Shown: in pieces, positions 8,469-14,868 of the stretch
Numbering within the stretch: the stretch's first letter is position 1
Layout of the letters: the number at the start of each line of letters is the position of its first letter
IMG/VR virus record: IMGVR_UViG_3300036852_000027
Coordinates: 1-21,462 of that record
Strand: one strand, 5' to 3'
Length of the DNA stretch: 21,462 bases
Origin: a virus
Position numbers and translations under genes: made by a program
Notes under the pieces: generated by a model
Seen by the model: the letters and a program-made list of their open reading frames with translations, nothing else
Databases searched by the model: none
What the model was told of the DNA's origin: nothing

Positions 8469-9339
8469 TAGCGCCCTGCCAGCTTACGCGACTTGGCCTG
8501 AATATGCGCAGGGATTTGCGACCACAGCGACTCACGTTCAGCAGTCAACCGCGCCTGCTCGTCAGCCGACAACTCGTTGAACCTGACGTGGCGTTGTGAT
8601 TCGAGCTTTAGCTGCTCCTCGTAAGTCATAAAGTGTCTACCTTTCTCCTTGGCTTGCGTGGCCTGCACCTGTCGCTCAGCCTGCCGCAGGTGACGCATGT
8701 AGTCTTGGTATGACTTGTCAGTGGCTTGCGCAACTCGCGCGCTAATTATAGCCTCCTTAAACCTGCGCCGCTCAACCCGATCAATCTCAGCCAGAAAGTG
8801 ATTAATGTGGGCCATGGTGTAGGTACTGGTAATATTCACCAACGGCCCATGACCATGTTGGATTAACCAGTCGACGTGTCCCCACCAAGCGTCGGGATTC
8901 GCTGGAGTAAGCTGCCGAACATGTGGCTGACCTTGTCGAAGTTGGCCTGGGTAAAAAAATCCAGGTTCTTCTCGACCACCTTAATGAAGATTTGCAAGCC
9001 TTCCATCGGGTCCTGCACTTCCAGAAACTCGGGTGGTTCGTTGGTGGCGACGCCAATCAGGCCGAGCACGCTTGGCCCGCTGATTGAGATGGCTGTGACG
9101 GCAAAGTCCAACGCTTCCTCGGCAGCCAACTGCGGCTTACCTTGCGCGTCCTTGGGCAAGGCCATTAACCGCTTCAACAAGTAGCCCATCGGGCCGACGT
9201 ACTCCAGTGCCCTCGTCATTGGGCCAAGGGTGAACTTGCCGATGGCGTAGGTTTTCCCGAAGGCGGTGACTAGCTCAGGCGCATTGACTAGTTCTTTAAG
9301 TGCAGACTCTTCGGCAGTAGGCTTGGTTGGTGTTGTCAT
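8468..9339 (-). CDS. Tail assembly chaperone G-T fusion made by -1 frameshift
   Basis: Reading the chaperone frame from 9339 to the heptamer T-TTT-TTT (8959-8953) and slipping back one base gives TAC at 8953-8951. From there the frame is open without a stop into the 8842-8468 frame, ending at 8468. The product would be 290 aa: 129 from the G frame plus 161 from the T frame. This is very close to the lambda G (140) and GT (279) sizes. The T part starts YPGQLRQGQPHVRQL and ends in a charged helical region (EEQLKLESQRHVRFNEL). G and GT bind the tape measure and recruit tube subunits during tail assembly. The 124-codon segment 8842-8468 alone would need a TTG start with no Shine-Dalgarno, so production by frameshift is the better explanation. 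Confidence 0.85.
8863..9339 (-). CDS. Tail assembly chaperone, unshifted form (G-like)
   Basis: 158 aa from the ATG at 9339, following the hairpin-bearing gap after the tube gene. It is helical and charged (ESALKELVNAPELVTAFGKT, LLKRLMALPKDAQGK) with a conserved-looking IGKFTLGPMTRALEYVGP stretch near residues 32-50. The size, the position between tail tube and tape measure, and the in-frame slippery heptamer at codons 128-129 (LDFFTQ) identify it as the G-type chaperone. The C-terminal 29 residues after the slip site are present only in this form. No Shine-Dalgarno sequence is evident before the ATG. It shares its first 129 codons with the G-T fusion. Confidence 0.82.
   Translation of the reverse strand: MTTPTKPTAEESALKELVNAPELVTAFGKTYAIGKFTLGPMTRALEYVGPMGYLLKRLMALPKDAQGKPQLAAEEALDFAVTAISISGPSVLGLIGVATNEPPEFLEVQDPMEGLQIFIKVVEKNLDFFTQANFDKVSHMFGSLLQRIPTLGGDTSTG
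8953..8959 (-). other. Programmed -1 frameshift slippery site T_TTT_TTT
   Basis: Seven T on the minus strand in the phase GA-T TTT TTT ACC, the ideal X_XXY_YYZ phase for tandem slippage of both tRNAs. Complementary pentamers CCTGG (8965-8961) and CCAGG (8950-8946) flank it, so the heptamer would sit in the loop of a 5-bp hairpin. Confidence 0.85.
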
Positions 9340-9513
9340 AGGCTTAGTTGGTTAAGGTGAGTGGCTCAGGTCGCTCAGCAGAGGCCTACAGGCTTAGTCT
9401 TTGGCGTCTGGCTCTATTCACAGTCTGTACTGCCCTCAATGACCACTCACAGTAGGCGGCAGACTATCCGTGATCTGCCAGCACGACTTACACAGGAGTC
9501 ACATCAATGACCG

Positions 9514-9531
9514 GGTAGTACACATACTACC
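9514..9531 (-). promoter_or_regulatory. Second small hairpin downstream of the 22-bp stem
   Basis: Perfect 7-bp inverted repeat GGTAGTA/TACTACC with a 4-nt loop, starting only 4 nt beyond the long hairpin. The two together form a tandem structured block. It could act with the long stem to pause polymerase or block 3' exonucleases. Confidence 0.5.
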
Positions 9532-9535
9532 ACAC

Positions 9536-9583
9536 ACGACAAGGGGCTGAGCAAGTGTTTCCACTCACCCAACCCCTCACCGC
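9536..9583 (-). terminator. 22-bp hairpin with GAAA loop after the tail tube gene (attenuator/terminator-like)
   Basis: Transcribed leftward, arms 9583-9562 and 9557-9536 pair at all 22 positions (about nine are G-U) around a GAAA tetraloop. Read on the plus strand, those G-U pairs would be C/A mismatches, so the structure belongs to minus-strand RNA. It starts 20 nt after the tail tube stop codon. No clear U-run follows, so it may be a partial terminator, an RNase III site or a 3'-end stabiliser rather than a classic terminator. Confidence 0.72.
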
Positions 9584-9603
9584 TCCGGCTCACAGGTCTC
9601 GCG

Positions 9604-10461
9604 CTAAACCGAAGGACTTGCTGAATGCGATGGTGAAGCCGAAGCTGACGGCGACACGCTTGGACTCATCGAAGCGCTTGGGAAAGCAGCAATCGGCGGG
9701 TCGAGATAGATAAAGCGAGCGAATTGCCCGGTAGCCGCAGCGGCTGATTTCAGCGTGTCGGTAAGCGCTGAGCCGTTAAGCACCAATTGTCCAAACTCGT
9801 CATTGATCAACCCAAAACTCTCCGCTGGGTCAAGTCGAGTTTTGTAAATGTCAACAATCGTGCGCTCAAAGTCTGACGAACCACCTCTCGTTACCGAGGT
9901 TGCCGTGTTCAGTCCGTCAAGACGTACCCAAATTTCAGGAGCGCTTGTTTTGAACACACCTACCTGACGAGCCGCAGCAATCGTGTAGTCGGCGGTAATT
10001 GGACCAGTTAATCCAGTGACGTCGGTAAAGTGAATCACACCGCTGGCGTCCACATCGTAGAAAGTCGGGTCAATTGCTACGGCATTGTCGTAGAGTACGG
10101 CATTAGTGACAATGCCGGTGGTCTTTAACGAGTAACGCTCAGTAACCGTAGGCGCACCCGCAAGCACGGCTTCGGCCGCTACCGAACTACCCGCTACCGC
10201 CGACCCTTCACCGTAGGTAGCCAACTCCATGTTGGATTCCTTGAAATCGTCGGTGGTAATAGCCACGGTAGCCGTCAACTCGGTGATGATACGCGCGTCA
10301 GTCGTGCGATTGCCGGTGTACGACTCCTTGTGCGTCAACGTCGAGGTAGCAAGCCCTAACGTCATCGCTGGCGCATTGCCGAACCAGTTAAACTCTGATG
10401 GGTTACCATCATCGTCACGGTTGCTCCAAAAGACTGGGCCTTGGCCCGACCAGAGACTCAT
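9604..10461 (-). CDS. Major tail tube protein with Ser/Pro C-terminal tail
   Basis: 285 aa. A perfect GGAGGT lies a few bases before the ATG at 10461, as expected for an abundant product. The body is beta-rich with few charges. It has the tube-protein style N-terminus (MSLWSGQGPVFWSNRDDDGN), a mid-region with FYDVDASGVIHFTDVTGL (residues ~133-150), and an FERTIVDIYKTRLDPAESFG stretch. The position directly before the chaperone and tape measure genes fixes the assignment. The last 24 residues (262-285) are a Ser/Pro/Ala repeat ending SPSASASPSHSASPSV. With a tube of many subunits, this tail would be displayed hundreds of times along the outside of the phage tail. The extension is not needed for the tube fold and may be a glycosylation site or adhesion surface; that is inference. 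Confidence 0.82.
   Translation of the reverse strand: MSLWSGQGPVFWSNRDDDGNPSEFNWFGNAPAMTLGLATSTLTHKESYTGNRTTDARIITELTATVAITTDDFKESNMELATYGEGSAVAGSSVAAEAVLAGAPTVTERYSLKTTGIVTNAVLYDNAVAIDPTFYDVDASGVIHFTDVTGLTGPITADYTIAAARQVGVFKTSAPEIWVRLDGLNTATSVTRGGSSDFERTIVDIYKTRLDPAESFGLINDEFGQLVLNGSALTDTLKSAAAATGQFARFIYLDPPIAAFPSASMSPSVSPSASASPSHSASPSV
9607..9678 (-). repeat. Ser/Pro/Ala-coding tail of the tube protein
   Basis: 24 codons ending the gene. The 16-residue stretch VSPSASASPSHSASPS is identical to the end of the protein at 12723-13100, but codons differ at many synonymous positions; an 11-nt core TCGCATTCAGC is shared. Confidence 0.88.
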
Positions 10462-10474
10462 AAGCTACCTCCAA

Positions 10475-10993
10475 TTAGTTGACTGCGTAATGTTTAAAGT
10501 TTCGTACCAGTGCGCTGTTATGGCGCGTTTTCTCATACCATTCGACCACTTCTGCAACCTTCTCGCGTGACCAGCCGTGGGCGTAAAACAGATGGTCTAC
10601 CATTCCAGCCATATGCTCAACCTTCTCGCACTCCGAGGTCACACCACCGATATTGGATTCGCGCTCAACTTCAATCTTGAACTCGCCACGGCGATTGATT
10701 ACACGCCCGCCAGCTTGAATCCAACGTTGTTGCGAGCCGGGGCACACCGCAGGCATTCCCCAGTAGTGATGGAAGTAGTGGTGCTGGATGGCCCTGAAGG
10801 CATCCATGGCTGACTCAAACTTCAACTTATCCTTGCTGGTCCAATTAAACTTAGCTACGGCAGGCTGGACGGCCTCGCAGGCTGCGCCCCATGCATCGGA
10901 GCATAGTCCGCGACCTTCAACTTGACAGAATCGTTCTTGGTGCGATTCAGGTCGTAGAGTCAAGCCATACTTCATCGCCTCGCTCAGTCTCAA
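10475..10993 (-). CDS. Conserved-looking phage protein of unknown function
   Basis: 172 aa. Its ATG overlaps the upstream stop (ATGA, 10993-10990), and its own stop lies just before the ribosome binding site of the tail tube gene. The N-terminus MRLSEAMKYGLTLRPES followed by a GRGLCSDAWGAACEAVQP segment recalls small phage proteins beginning MKLSEAI-x-x-GA with a later CALGAA motif, which I have seen in diverse phages without a known role. A His/aromatic cluster (HHYFHHYW, residues ~71-78) and several Cys residues suggest metal binding is possible. It lies among neck and tail genes, so it may be a virion or assembly protein, but no function is assigned. Confidence 0.6.
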   Translation of the reverse strand: MRLSEAMKYGLTLRPESHQERFCQVEGRGLCSDAWGAACEAVQPAVAKFNWTSKDKLKFESAMDAFRAIQHHYFHHYWGMPAVCPGSQQRWIQAGGRVINRRGEFKIEVERESNIGGVTSECEKVEHMAGMVDHLFYAHGWSREKVAEVVEWYEKTRHNSALVRNFKHYAVN

Positions 10994-11565
10994 CTGACAC
11001 CTCCCAGTGGTTCAATCACACGCACGGCTAGCAAGCCTTCAGCCGAGTGGCACAAAATACCAGCGCAGGGGATTGGTAGCATGGTTGATACCTGTAGCCC
11101 GCCGTGGTCGCGGATGTAAGCACCCGGCCCGGCAATGTGCGCGGTGACTGTAGCAAATCCAAGTTTAGGGTTAGCGTTCAACGTCGTCCTAATCACCTCA
11201 ACATTCGTGCTAAATACCGCTTCGCTGCCTGCGCCGAACTGGTAGGCATAAGCTAAGCCAAATCTGCGCGTTATCAAGTTCTGGCCTCGGGGCCGGGTTT
11301 CCTCGCGTGTGCCGTCTGACTGCGGTGGTGCCTGACTAAGCCCGAGCTCAGTGATCATCAGGCAGTTGACTCGCTGGTCAGTGCCACCTGAAGCTAGCGT
11401 CGTCACGTCAGCAGGTGACTTGAGCACCGTGGGGTCTTCACCTTCAGCCACCAAGTACGCGAGCGGTAAATAGTCAAGGATCTTGGCCTTCTTACCCGTG
11501 GCCAGCGGGGTGGTTAGCAGCGTAACGAGCTGCGTCTTGATCTGGTTCGCTGTTGGTGGTGCCAC
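10990..11565 (-). CDS. Probable tail terminator / tail completion protein
   Basis: 191 aa, starting 4 nt after the HK97 gp10-like gene. N-terminal helix (ANQIKTQLVTLLTTPLATGK), then a mixed region with RRFGLAYAYQFGAGSEAVF (residues ~100-118) and a helix NVEVIRTTLNANPKLGFA. The pattern of an N-terminal helix, beta strands and one amphipathic helix, together with the slot between gp10-like neck protein and tail tube, matches tail terminators (lambda U / HK97 gp11 position). This is an assignment by context and shape; no diagnostic motif is visible. It would cap the tail tube and join it to the head. Confidence 0.5.
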   Translation of the reverse strand: MAPPTANQIKTQLVTLLTTPLATGKKAKILDYLPLAYLVAEGEDPTVLKSPADVTTLASGGTDQRVNCLMITELGLSQAPPQSDGTREETRPRGQNLITRRFGLAYAYQFGAGSEAVFSTNVEVIRTTLNANPKLGFATVTAHIAGPGAYIRDHGGLQVSTMLPIPCAGILCHSAEGLLAVRVIEPLGGVS

Positions 11566-11569
11566 ATTA

Positions 11570-12013
11570 TTAGCTCACTGTGACGAATTGCTTCACCTTC
11601 TCAAGTGCCAGTCGATCAATCTGCGGTCGAGCCTGCGCGACGGCTATTCGGCTAAACCTGCGTGCAGCCATCCCAGCGCTGGCACCGTACCTATAGCCAC
11701 GTGGTGCAGGTTGACCTGTCTGTGCGCCCAGCCGACCAGTGCCATACTCGCCGAATGCTGGATACGGCGCACCCTTGTTGGTCGCTGTCGGAAACAGCCG
11801 ATACACCTTGCTCGACTTCTCAATGATCAATTCCTCCTGCAGCGAGTTAACCGTGGCCCCAGTGCGATGCCACCGCTGGCGGATGCTGGCTTCTTCCTCG
11901 CGCCTCAGTATCTGCGCGCCATCCAGCAGAATGTCATCCTGCAGCGCCTCAGCCTGTCGCCGAAAGTCACGGAACACTCGGCCTAGTTGTAGGGTCACTA
12001 GTTGCTCAGCCAT
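11570..12013 (-). CDS. HK97 gp10-like neck/tail completion protein
   Basis: 147 aa from the ATG at 12013, which overlaps the upstream stop as ATGA; the frame stays open further upstream, but that part lies inside the preceding gene. An N-terminal helix (VFRDFRRQAEALQDDILL) is followed by TGATVNSL (51-58), a beta region, and the signature YPAFGEYGTGR (84-94), ending in a helical segment (MAARRFSRIAVAQARPQIDR). The HK97 gp10 family typically shows TG-x-L..S followed by YA-x-F-x-E-x-GT-x-x and an aromatic/Ala-rich end, and this fits well. These proteins sit at the head-tail joint or act in tail completion. Neighbours are a head-closure candidate upstream and a terminator candidate downstream, as in HK97-type clusters. 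Confidence 0.75.
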   Translation of the reverse strand: MAEQLVTLQLGRVFRDFRRQAEALQDDILLDGAQILRREEEASIRQRWHRTGATVNSLQEELIIEKSSKVYRLFPTATNKGAPYPAFGEYGTGRLGAQTGQPAPRGYRYGASAGMAARRFSRIAVAQARPQIDRLALEKVKQFVTVS

Positions 12014-12378
12014 CAAACTCTCTCTCCAGTCGGCTGCAGCTTGAACTCGTAGCTTGGCACCGAGCCCACAAACGAGTCCTTGCTCACAAACTTGTAAACC
12101 GTGTCGCCTACTTTCACTGCGGTCATAGCTCGCAACTTCTCCAGCCTGCATCCATCCACGTCCTCGACTACCAGCCGCTTGAACTTCTTGCCAGCTACCA
12201 CGTCGCTGTATTCGTGCTTGTCCAGGTACCAGTGCGAGTCGTAGGTGGCTATCGGGTTGATATACGGCCCCGTAGTCACGTCGTACAGCTTCAAACAAAC
12301 CCCCTCAAGAAATATCGACCTCAGCCTGTCGTGTGCCCGGCCTCGTGCGCGAGCTATGCGCTGCCCCCGACTTGCCAT
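12013..12378 (-). CDS. Probable head closure / head-tail joining protein
   Basis: 121 aa. The start is taken as the ATG at 12378, which forms ATGA with the preceding stop; the same frame is open 74 codons further upstream but only inside the previous gene. It has a basic N-terminus (MASRGQRIARARGRAHDRLR) and then a beta-rich body with TYDSHWYLDKHEYSD and MTAVKVGDTVYKFVSKDSF. Size, beta character and position between an adaptor-like protein and the gp10-like protein fit head-closure (stopper) proteins. No family-specific motif is recognised, so this is a context call. Confidence 0.55.
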   Translation of the reverse strand: MASRGQRIARARGRAHDRLRSIFLEGVCLKLYDVTTGPYINPIATYDSHWYLDKHEYSDVVAGKKFKRLVVEDVDGCRLEKLRAMTAVKVGDTVYKFVSKDSFVGSVPSYEFKLQPTGERV

Positions 12379-12710
12379 CAATACACCCACAGGGTTGGGA
12401 CGCTGGTCGTGGCTACCCCACCCGTAATCGACGTGTCTCGTAACTCGGGCAGACCCAGCAGCAGGCGCATCCGCTTGCGTATGTCGTCCAGTGATTCCTG
12501 GTCTTCCAGCCGCACGCCTTCCTTGCCCCCCTGCAGCCCAATCAAGTCGCCTGGGGCAATCTGCTGCCAAGCGCTGATGAAGTCCAATACCCGCTCCCAT
12601 TGCGCGTCGTTCAAGTTATCAATGAGCGTGGAGATGTAGCTGAAACTTAACTCACCAGCCACCTCTCTCGTACTGTCAATGTCCTCATCTTCGATAGTGA
12701 CGGTTGGCAT
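12378..12710 (-). CDS. Probable head-tail adaptor (connector) protein
   Basis: 110 aa, beginning at the ATG at 12710 just after the Ser/Pro-tailed gene. Acidic N-terminus (TIEDEDIDSTREV), a predicted helix (ISTLIDNLNDAQWERVLDF), then a Gly/charged turn and a basic amphipathic helix (DDIRKRMRLLLGLPEL). The short helical make-up and the place two genes after the capsid and before head closure match HK97 gp6-type adaptors that dock under the portal. The call is mainly from gene order and secondary-structure feel. Confidence 0.5.
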   Translation of the reverse strand: MPTVTIEDEDIDSTREVAGELSFSYISTLIDNLNDAQWERVLDFISAWQQIAPGDLIGLQGGKEGVRLEDQESLDDIRKRMRLLLGLPELRDTSITGGVATTSVPTLWVY

Positions 12711-12722
12711 GCACGTACCTCA

Positions 12723-13100
12723 TCACGTCGACGGACTGGCTGAATGCGAAGGTGACGCGCTCGCAGACGGACTAACTGAACCGCTTGGCGAGCCCGATGC
12801 ACTTGGACTGCGTGACGCGCTTGGTGAACCGGAGCCACTTGGTGACGCGCTGGCGCTTGCTGCCGTGATAGTAGCCGTTTGCCATAGCCCGTCGGCGTCA
12901 ACCACGTGTAGCCCACCACCGGGGTGAAGCGCAATGGAGCCGATACCGTAAGCCGACGATGACCCATCGTTGAAGTTAGCGTCACGGCTAAGCTGGGTTG
13001 TGAGCCCAACTACCACCTCGTCGCCATTCGCATCCACGCCAAATGACAATGCCGCGTTAACCCGGATGATGTTATTGTTGATTCGTTTAAACCAGCCCAT
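12723..13100 (-). CDS. Small virion-region protein with long Ser/Pro C-terminal tail
   Basis: 125 aa. The ATG at 13100 is chosen because a perfect TTGGAGGT lies 7 nt upstream; a TTG five codons earlier would place the ribosome binding site inside the gene. The body (residues 1-81) starts GWFKRINNNIIRVNAALSFG and contains ANGDEVVVGLTTQLSR and GIGSIALHPGGGLHVVDADG, suggesting a small beta domain. Residues 82-125 are Ser/Pro/Ala/Gly repeats ending SVSPSASASPSHSASPST. The strong ribosome binding site and location shortly after the capsid gene suggest an abundant head or neck decoration protein. I do not recognise the N-terminal family. The tail is the longest complete Ser/Pro tail in the window and a candidate target of the operon's glycosyltransferase (inference). 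Confidence 0.72.
   Translation of the reverse strand: MGWFKRINNNIIRVNAALSFGVDANGDEVVVGLTTQLSRDANFNDGSSSAYGIGSIALHPGGGLHVVDADGLWQTATITAASASASPSGSGSPSASRSPSASGSPSGSVSPSASASPSHSASPST
12726..12857 (-). repeat. 44-codon Ser/Pro/Ala/Gly repeat tail
   Basis: Hexad-like units SPS-x-S-x with x = A, G, R, V or H. The final 16 residues before Thr-stop match the tube protein tail. Mixed Ser codons show old, protein-level repetition. Confidence 0.88.
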
Positions 13101-13150
13101 TGGATGTACCTCCAACTTAACTGCAAGTGCAGCCCGTGGTTACTTGGTTG

Positions 13151-13363
13151 CTACTTCTTCGTCGATTTCCAGTCTCCGCTGAGATCGCCGCGTGCGATCA
13201 TGGCCTTCAACTGCGTGTTGTTGAACTGCGCTGCCAGTTCGTCCTCCATGCCTACGGTGAACGTCACCGACTTGCGTTGCGGCCTGCCGTCACGCATCTT
13301 CTTCTCACCATCTACCACCATCACGCGGATGCCTCGGTGGATTGTGCGGTTGTCTTTAGCCAT
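13151..13363 (-). CDS. Small basic protein after the capsid gene
   Basis: 70 aa, starting one base after the stop of the major capsid gene. It has 17 Lys/Arg residues, with basic patches RGIRVMVVDGEKKMRDGRPQ and a C-terminal GDWKSTKK. The middle VTFTVGMEDELAAQFNN looks like a strand-helix unit. Many phages have a short gene at this position, some encoding head-completion or decoration factors, but I do not recognise this sequence. Tight spacing suggests translation coupled to the capsid gene. Confidence 0.65.
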   Translation of the reverse strand: MAKDNRTIHRGIRVMVVDGEKKMRDGRPQRKSVTFTVGMEDELAAQFNNTQLKAMIARGDLSGDWKSTKK

Positions 13364-13364
13364 A

Positions 13365-14414
13365 CTAGGTCACCAGCGTATTCTCGACCCTAAGCCGCTG
13401 TTCGTTGGGAATGGTTAGCGGATTACACTGCACCTCAACCTTCAGCTCCTTACCAGTCTGTGCCTCGTCGTAATACACTGTCATGCCACGCTGGTCGATG
13501 CCCGCGTTGCCCGAGGCTGCGGCTAGTTCCATCGCGCGCTTGACCGGCGCAAACACCGTGCGACCCACGACCCCACCTTGTGGCACCGCAGCGATATAGC
13601 CCGCTGGCCAGACGTTAGCTGACGAGGTTGCCGTACCACCATCCGTGAACTTCTCCACGGTGTCGTCAAACAAGAAGAAGTTGAACGGAGCGCCGAGGTC
13701 GCGGGATACGCGCTCGGCAAGGTCTGCACGGGTCATGCTGACACCGCCAATCAGGTCAGGTGCGTCAGCTTGAATTTCGCGTAACAGGGCCATGCGTAGC
13801 ACTACACCACTGACCGACCCAATCTTATCCACCGCATCCTCAAGGAAGGCGATGAGCAAGTCGTAGGCATTCTCACCGGGGTCGTCCCAAGCGGTGCCAG
13901 CGGTCGTCAGGCGCGCGGTGTCGAAGTCAAAGGACGTTTGGAAAGTTGAGCCCGTCTGTGGATTCATCGCGGTGATAATACCAGTCGCCCAGGTCGAGAA
14001 CGCGTCAACCTCAATACGGCGATAGTTGGCTTCGACTAACTGCGCGACCTTGCCGGGAATGCTGCGGCCTATGATCTGGTTAATCGCCGCCTCGTTCACG
14101 CCCGCACGCTCAGCCAGCTTCTGCAACTCGTACTCACCCCATTTGTAGTAGTCCTCGACGGGGACGATGCTGAGACGACGGATGTCCGGGGTCTTGTCTG
14201 GGATGAGTCTGCCGGGTGAGTTCCATTCCCTGCGATCTGACACGGGCCGGAAGTCCAGCGTGGTCACCTCGTTGATGTCCACCGAATCTACATCCTGACG
14301 CGGGAAGAACACGTCCCATTTGAGACGTCCCTGGTCGTTGGGACTGATGGTTTGCGCAACTACTGTCAAGGCGGCTGGCGAGAGTTCCTCAACCAGTGGG
14401 ATAAGCGATCTCAT
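13365..14414 (-). CDS. Major capsid protein
   Basis: 349 aa. AGGAGGT lies 7 nt before the ATG at 14414, overlapping the stop of the decoration gene. The protein has the make-up of lambda E / phage Mu-type capsid proteins: N-terminal LKWDVFFPRQDVDSVDINEV (extended arm), a helix-rich WGEYELQKLAERAGVNEA region (~92-109), a central GENAYDLLIAFLEDAVDKIG helix, VVLRMALLREIQ, and a C-terminal beta segment with EVQCNPLTIPNEQRLRVENT. Length (~350) and the upstream order scaffold, decoration, capsid match the lambda-like E family (HK97 fold). No N-terminal protease domain is present. It should be the most abundant virion protein. Confidence 0.85.
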   Translation of the reverse strand: MRSLIPLVEELSPAALTVVAQTISPNDQGRLKWDVFFPRQDVDSVDINEVTTLDFRPVSDRREWNSPGRLIPDKTPDIRRLSIVPVEDYYKWGEYELQKLAERAGVNEAAINQIIGRSIPGKVAQLVEANYRRIEVDAFSTWATGIITAMNPQTGSTFQTSFDFDTARLTTAGTAWDDPGENAYDLLIAFLEDAVDKIGSVSGVVLRMALLREIQADAPDLIGGVSMTRADLAERVSRDLGAPFNFFLFDDTVEKFTDGGTATSSANVWPAGYIAAVPQGGVVGRTVFAPVKRAMELAAASGNAGIDQRGMTVYYDEAQTGKELKVEVQCNPLTIPNEQRLRVENTLVT

Positions 14415-14425
14415 TCGTCAACCTC

Positions 14426-14839
14426 CTAGGTGTTGGTAACGTGAATCATACTGCCTGCGGCGTTGAATGCGGCAAGCTCGTTGGCCGTATAGGCGCGGCC
14501 AAGGTTATCTTCGGCAACGTCGCGGTTGATTTCGCCAATCGTGCCCATGCCGACCGGGATGGTGGCCGTGTCGGCAGCCAGCAGCGCATCGGTTGGCACG
14601 TAGTCGATAATCTTCTGTGGTTCAGGGTTGACGGCATAGATGAACTCGCCACCAGTGCCATCTGCCAACGTGCCATCCTTCTTGAACGGTACGCCTGGTT
14701 TCAGGAACCCGTCAGCGTCTACCTCGGCAGTGGTTAGTTCACTAATGTCCACCACCACCTGCTGCAACCCCAGCACCTTACCGACGAAGGGATGTCCATA
14801 AGTGGATGTCCCGGTTGTTTTGACTACTGATACTGGCAT
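14426..14839 (-). CDS. Head decoration-type protein
   Basis: 137 aa, lying between scaffold and capsid genes as lambda D-type decoration proteins do. AAGGAG lies about 10 nt upstream of the ATG at 14839. The N-terminus has GTSTYGHPFVGKVLGLQQVV, then a Gly-rich acidic region (FKKDGTLADGTGGEFIYAV) and a C-terminal helix (GRAYTANELAAFNAAGSM). The Gly/Thr-rich beta profile fits a capsid-surface protein that binds the expanded shell. Similarity to lambda D itself is not evident by eye, so the assignment rests on position, size and composition. Confidence 0.6.
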   Translation of the reverse strand: MPVSVVKTTGTSTYGHPFVGKVLGLQQVVVDISELTTAEVDADGFLKPGVPFKKDGTLADGTGGEFIYAVNPEPQKIIDYVPTDALLAADTATIPVGMGTIGEINRDVAEDNLGRAYTANELAAFNAAGSMIHVTNT

Positions 14840-14868
14840 GGCTCATTGTCTCCTTCGTCAGTGTGTGG

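Larger units (their letters stand above)
9340..9603 (-). promoter_or_regulatory. Non-coding gap between tail tube and chaperone genes
   Basis: This 264-nt gap is the largest one without a gene. It holds the 22-bp hairpin at 9536-9583, a 7-bp hairpin at 9514-9531, a weaker 6-bp stem at 9458-9479 (GGCAGA/TCTGCC, 10-nt loop) and a 9-bp direct repeat TCAATGACC at 9436-9444 and 9504-9512. I see no convincing promoter hexamers and no small gene with a ribosome binding site. It probably sets the ratio of abundant tube protein to downstream tail genes. Confidence 0.6.

Noticed and set aside
8802-9056. Minus-strand frame overlapping the tail chaperone in the third frame
   Set aside because: Arg/Ser/Trp-rich composition typical of a shadow frame. 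Slippage by -1 at the T heptamer leads to the other frame, which gives the well-formed fusion.
9340-9460. Possible promoter (TTGAGG followed about 16 nt later by ATAGAG on the minus strand)
   Set aside because: Both hexamers are poor matches to sigma-70 consensus and nothing else supports transcription starting there.
11570-12298. 242-codon version of the gp10-like gene
   Set aside because: The extension lies within the head-closure gene; the ATG at 12013 forms an ATGA overlap and leaves a normal gp10-family length.
12013-12600. 195-codon version of the head-closure gene
   Set aside because: The upstream 74 codons lie inside the adaptor gene and have shadow-like Arg/Gly/Ala composition; the ATG at 12378 forms the usual ATGA overlap.
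12726-12857. Direct-repeat array resembling a CRISPR or minisatellite
   Set aside because: The repetition is at codon level in frame, with no constant repeats or unique spacers.
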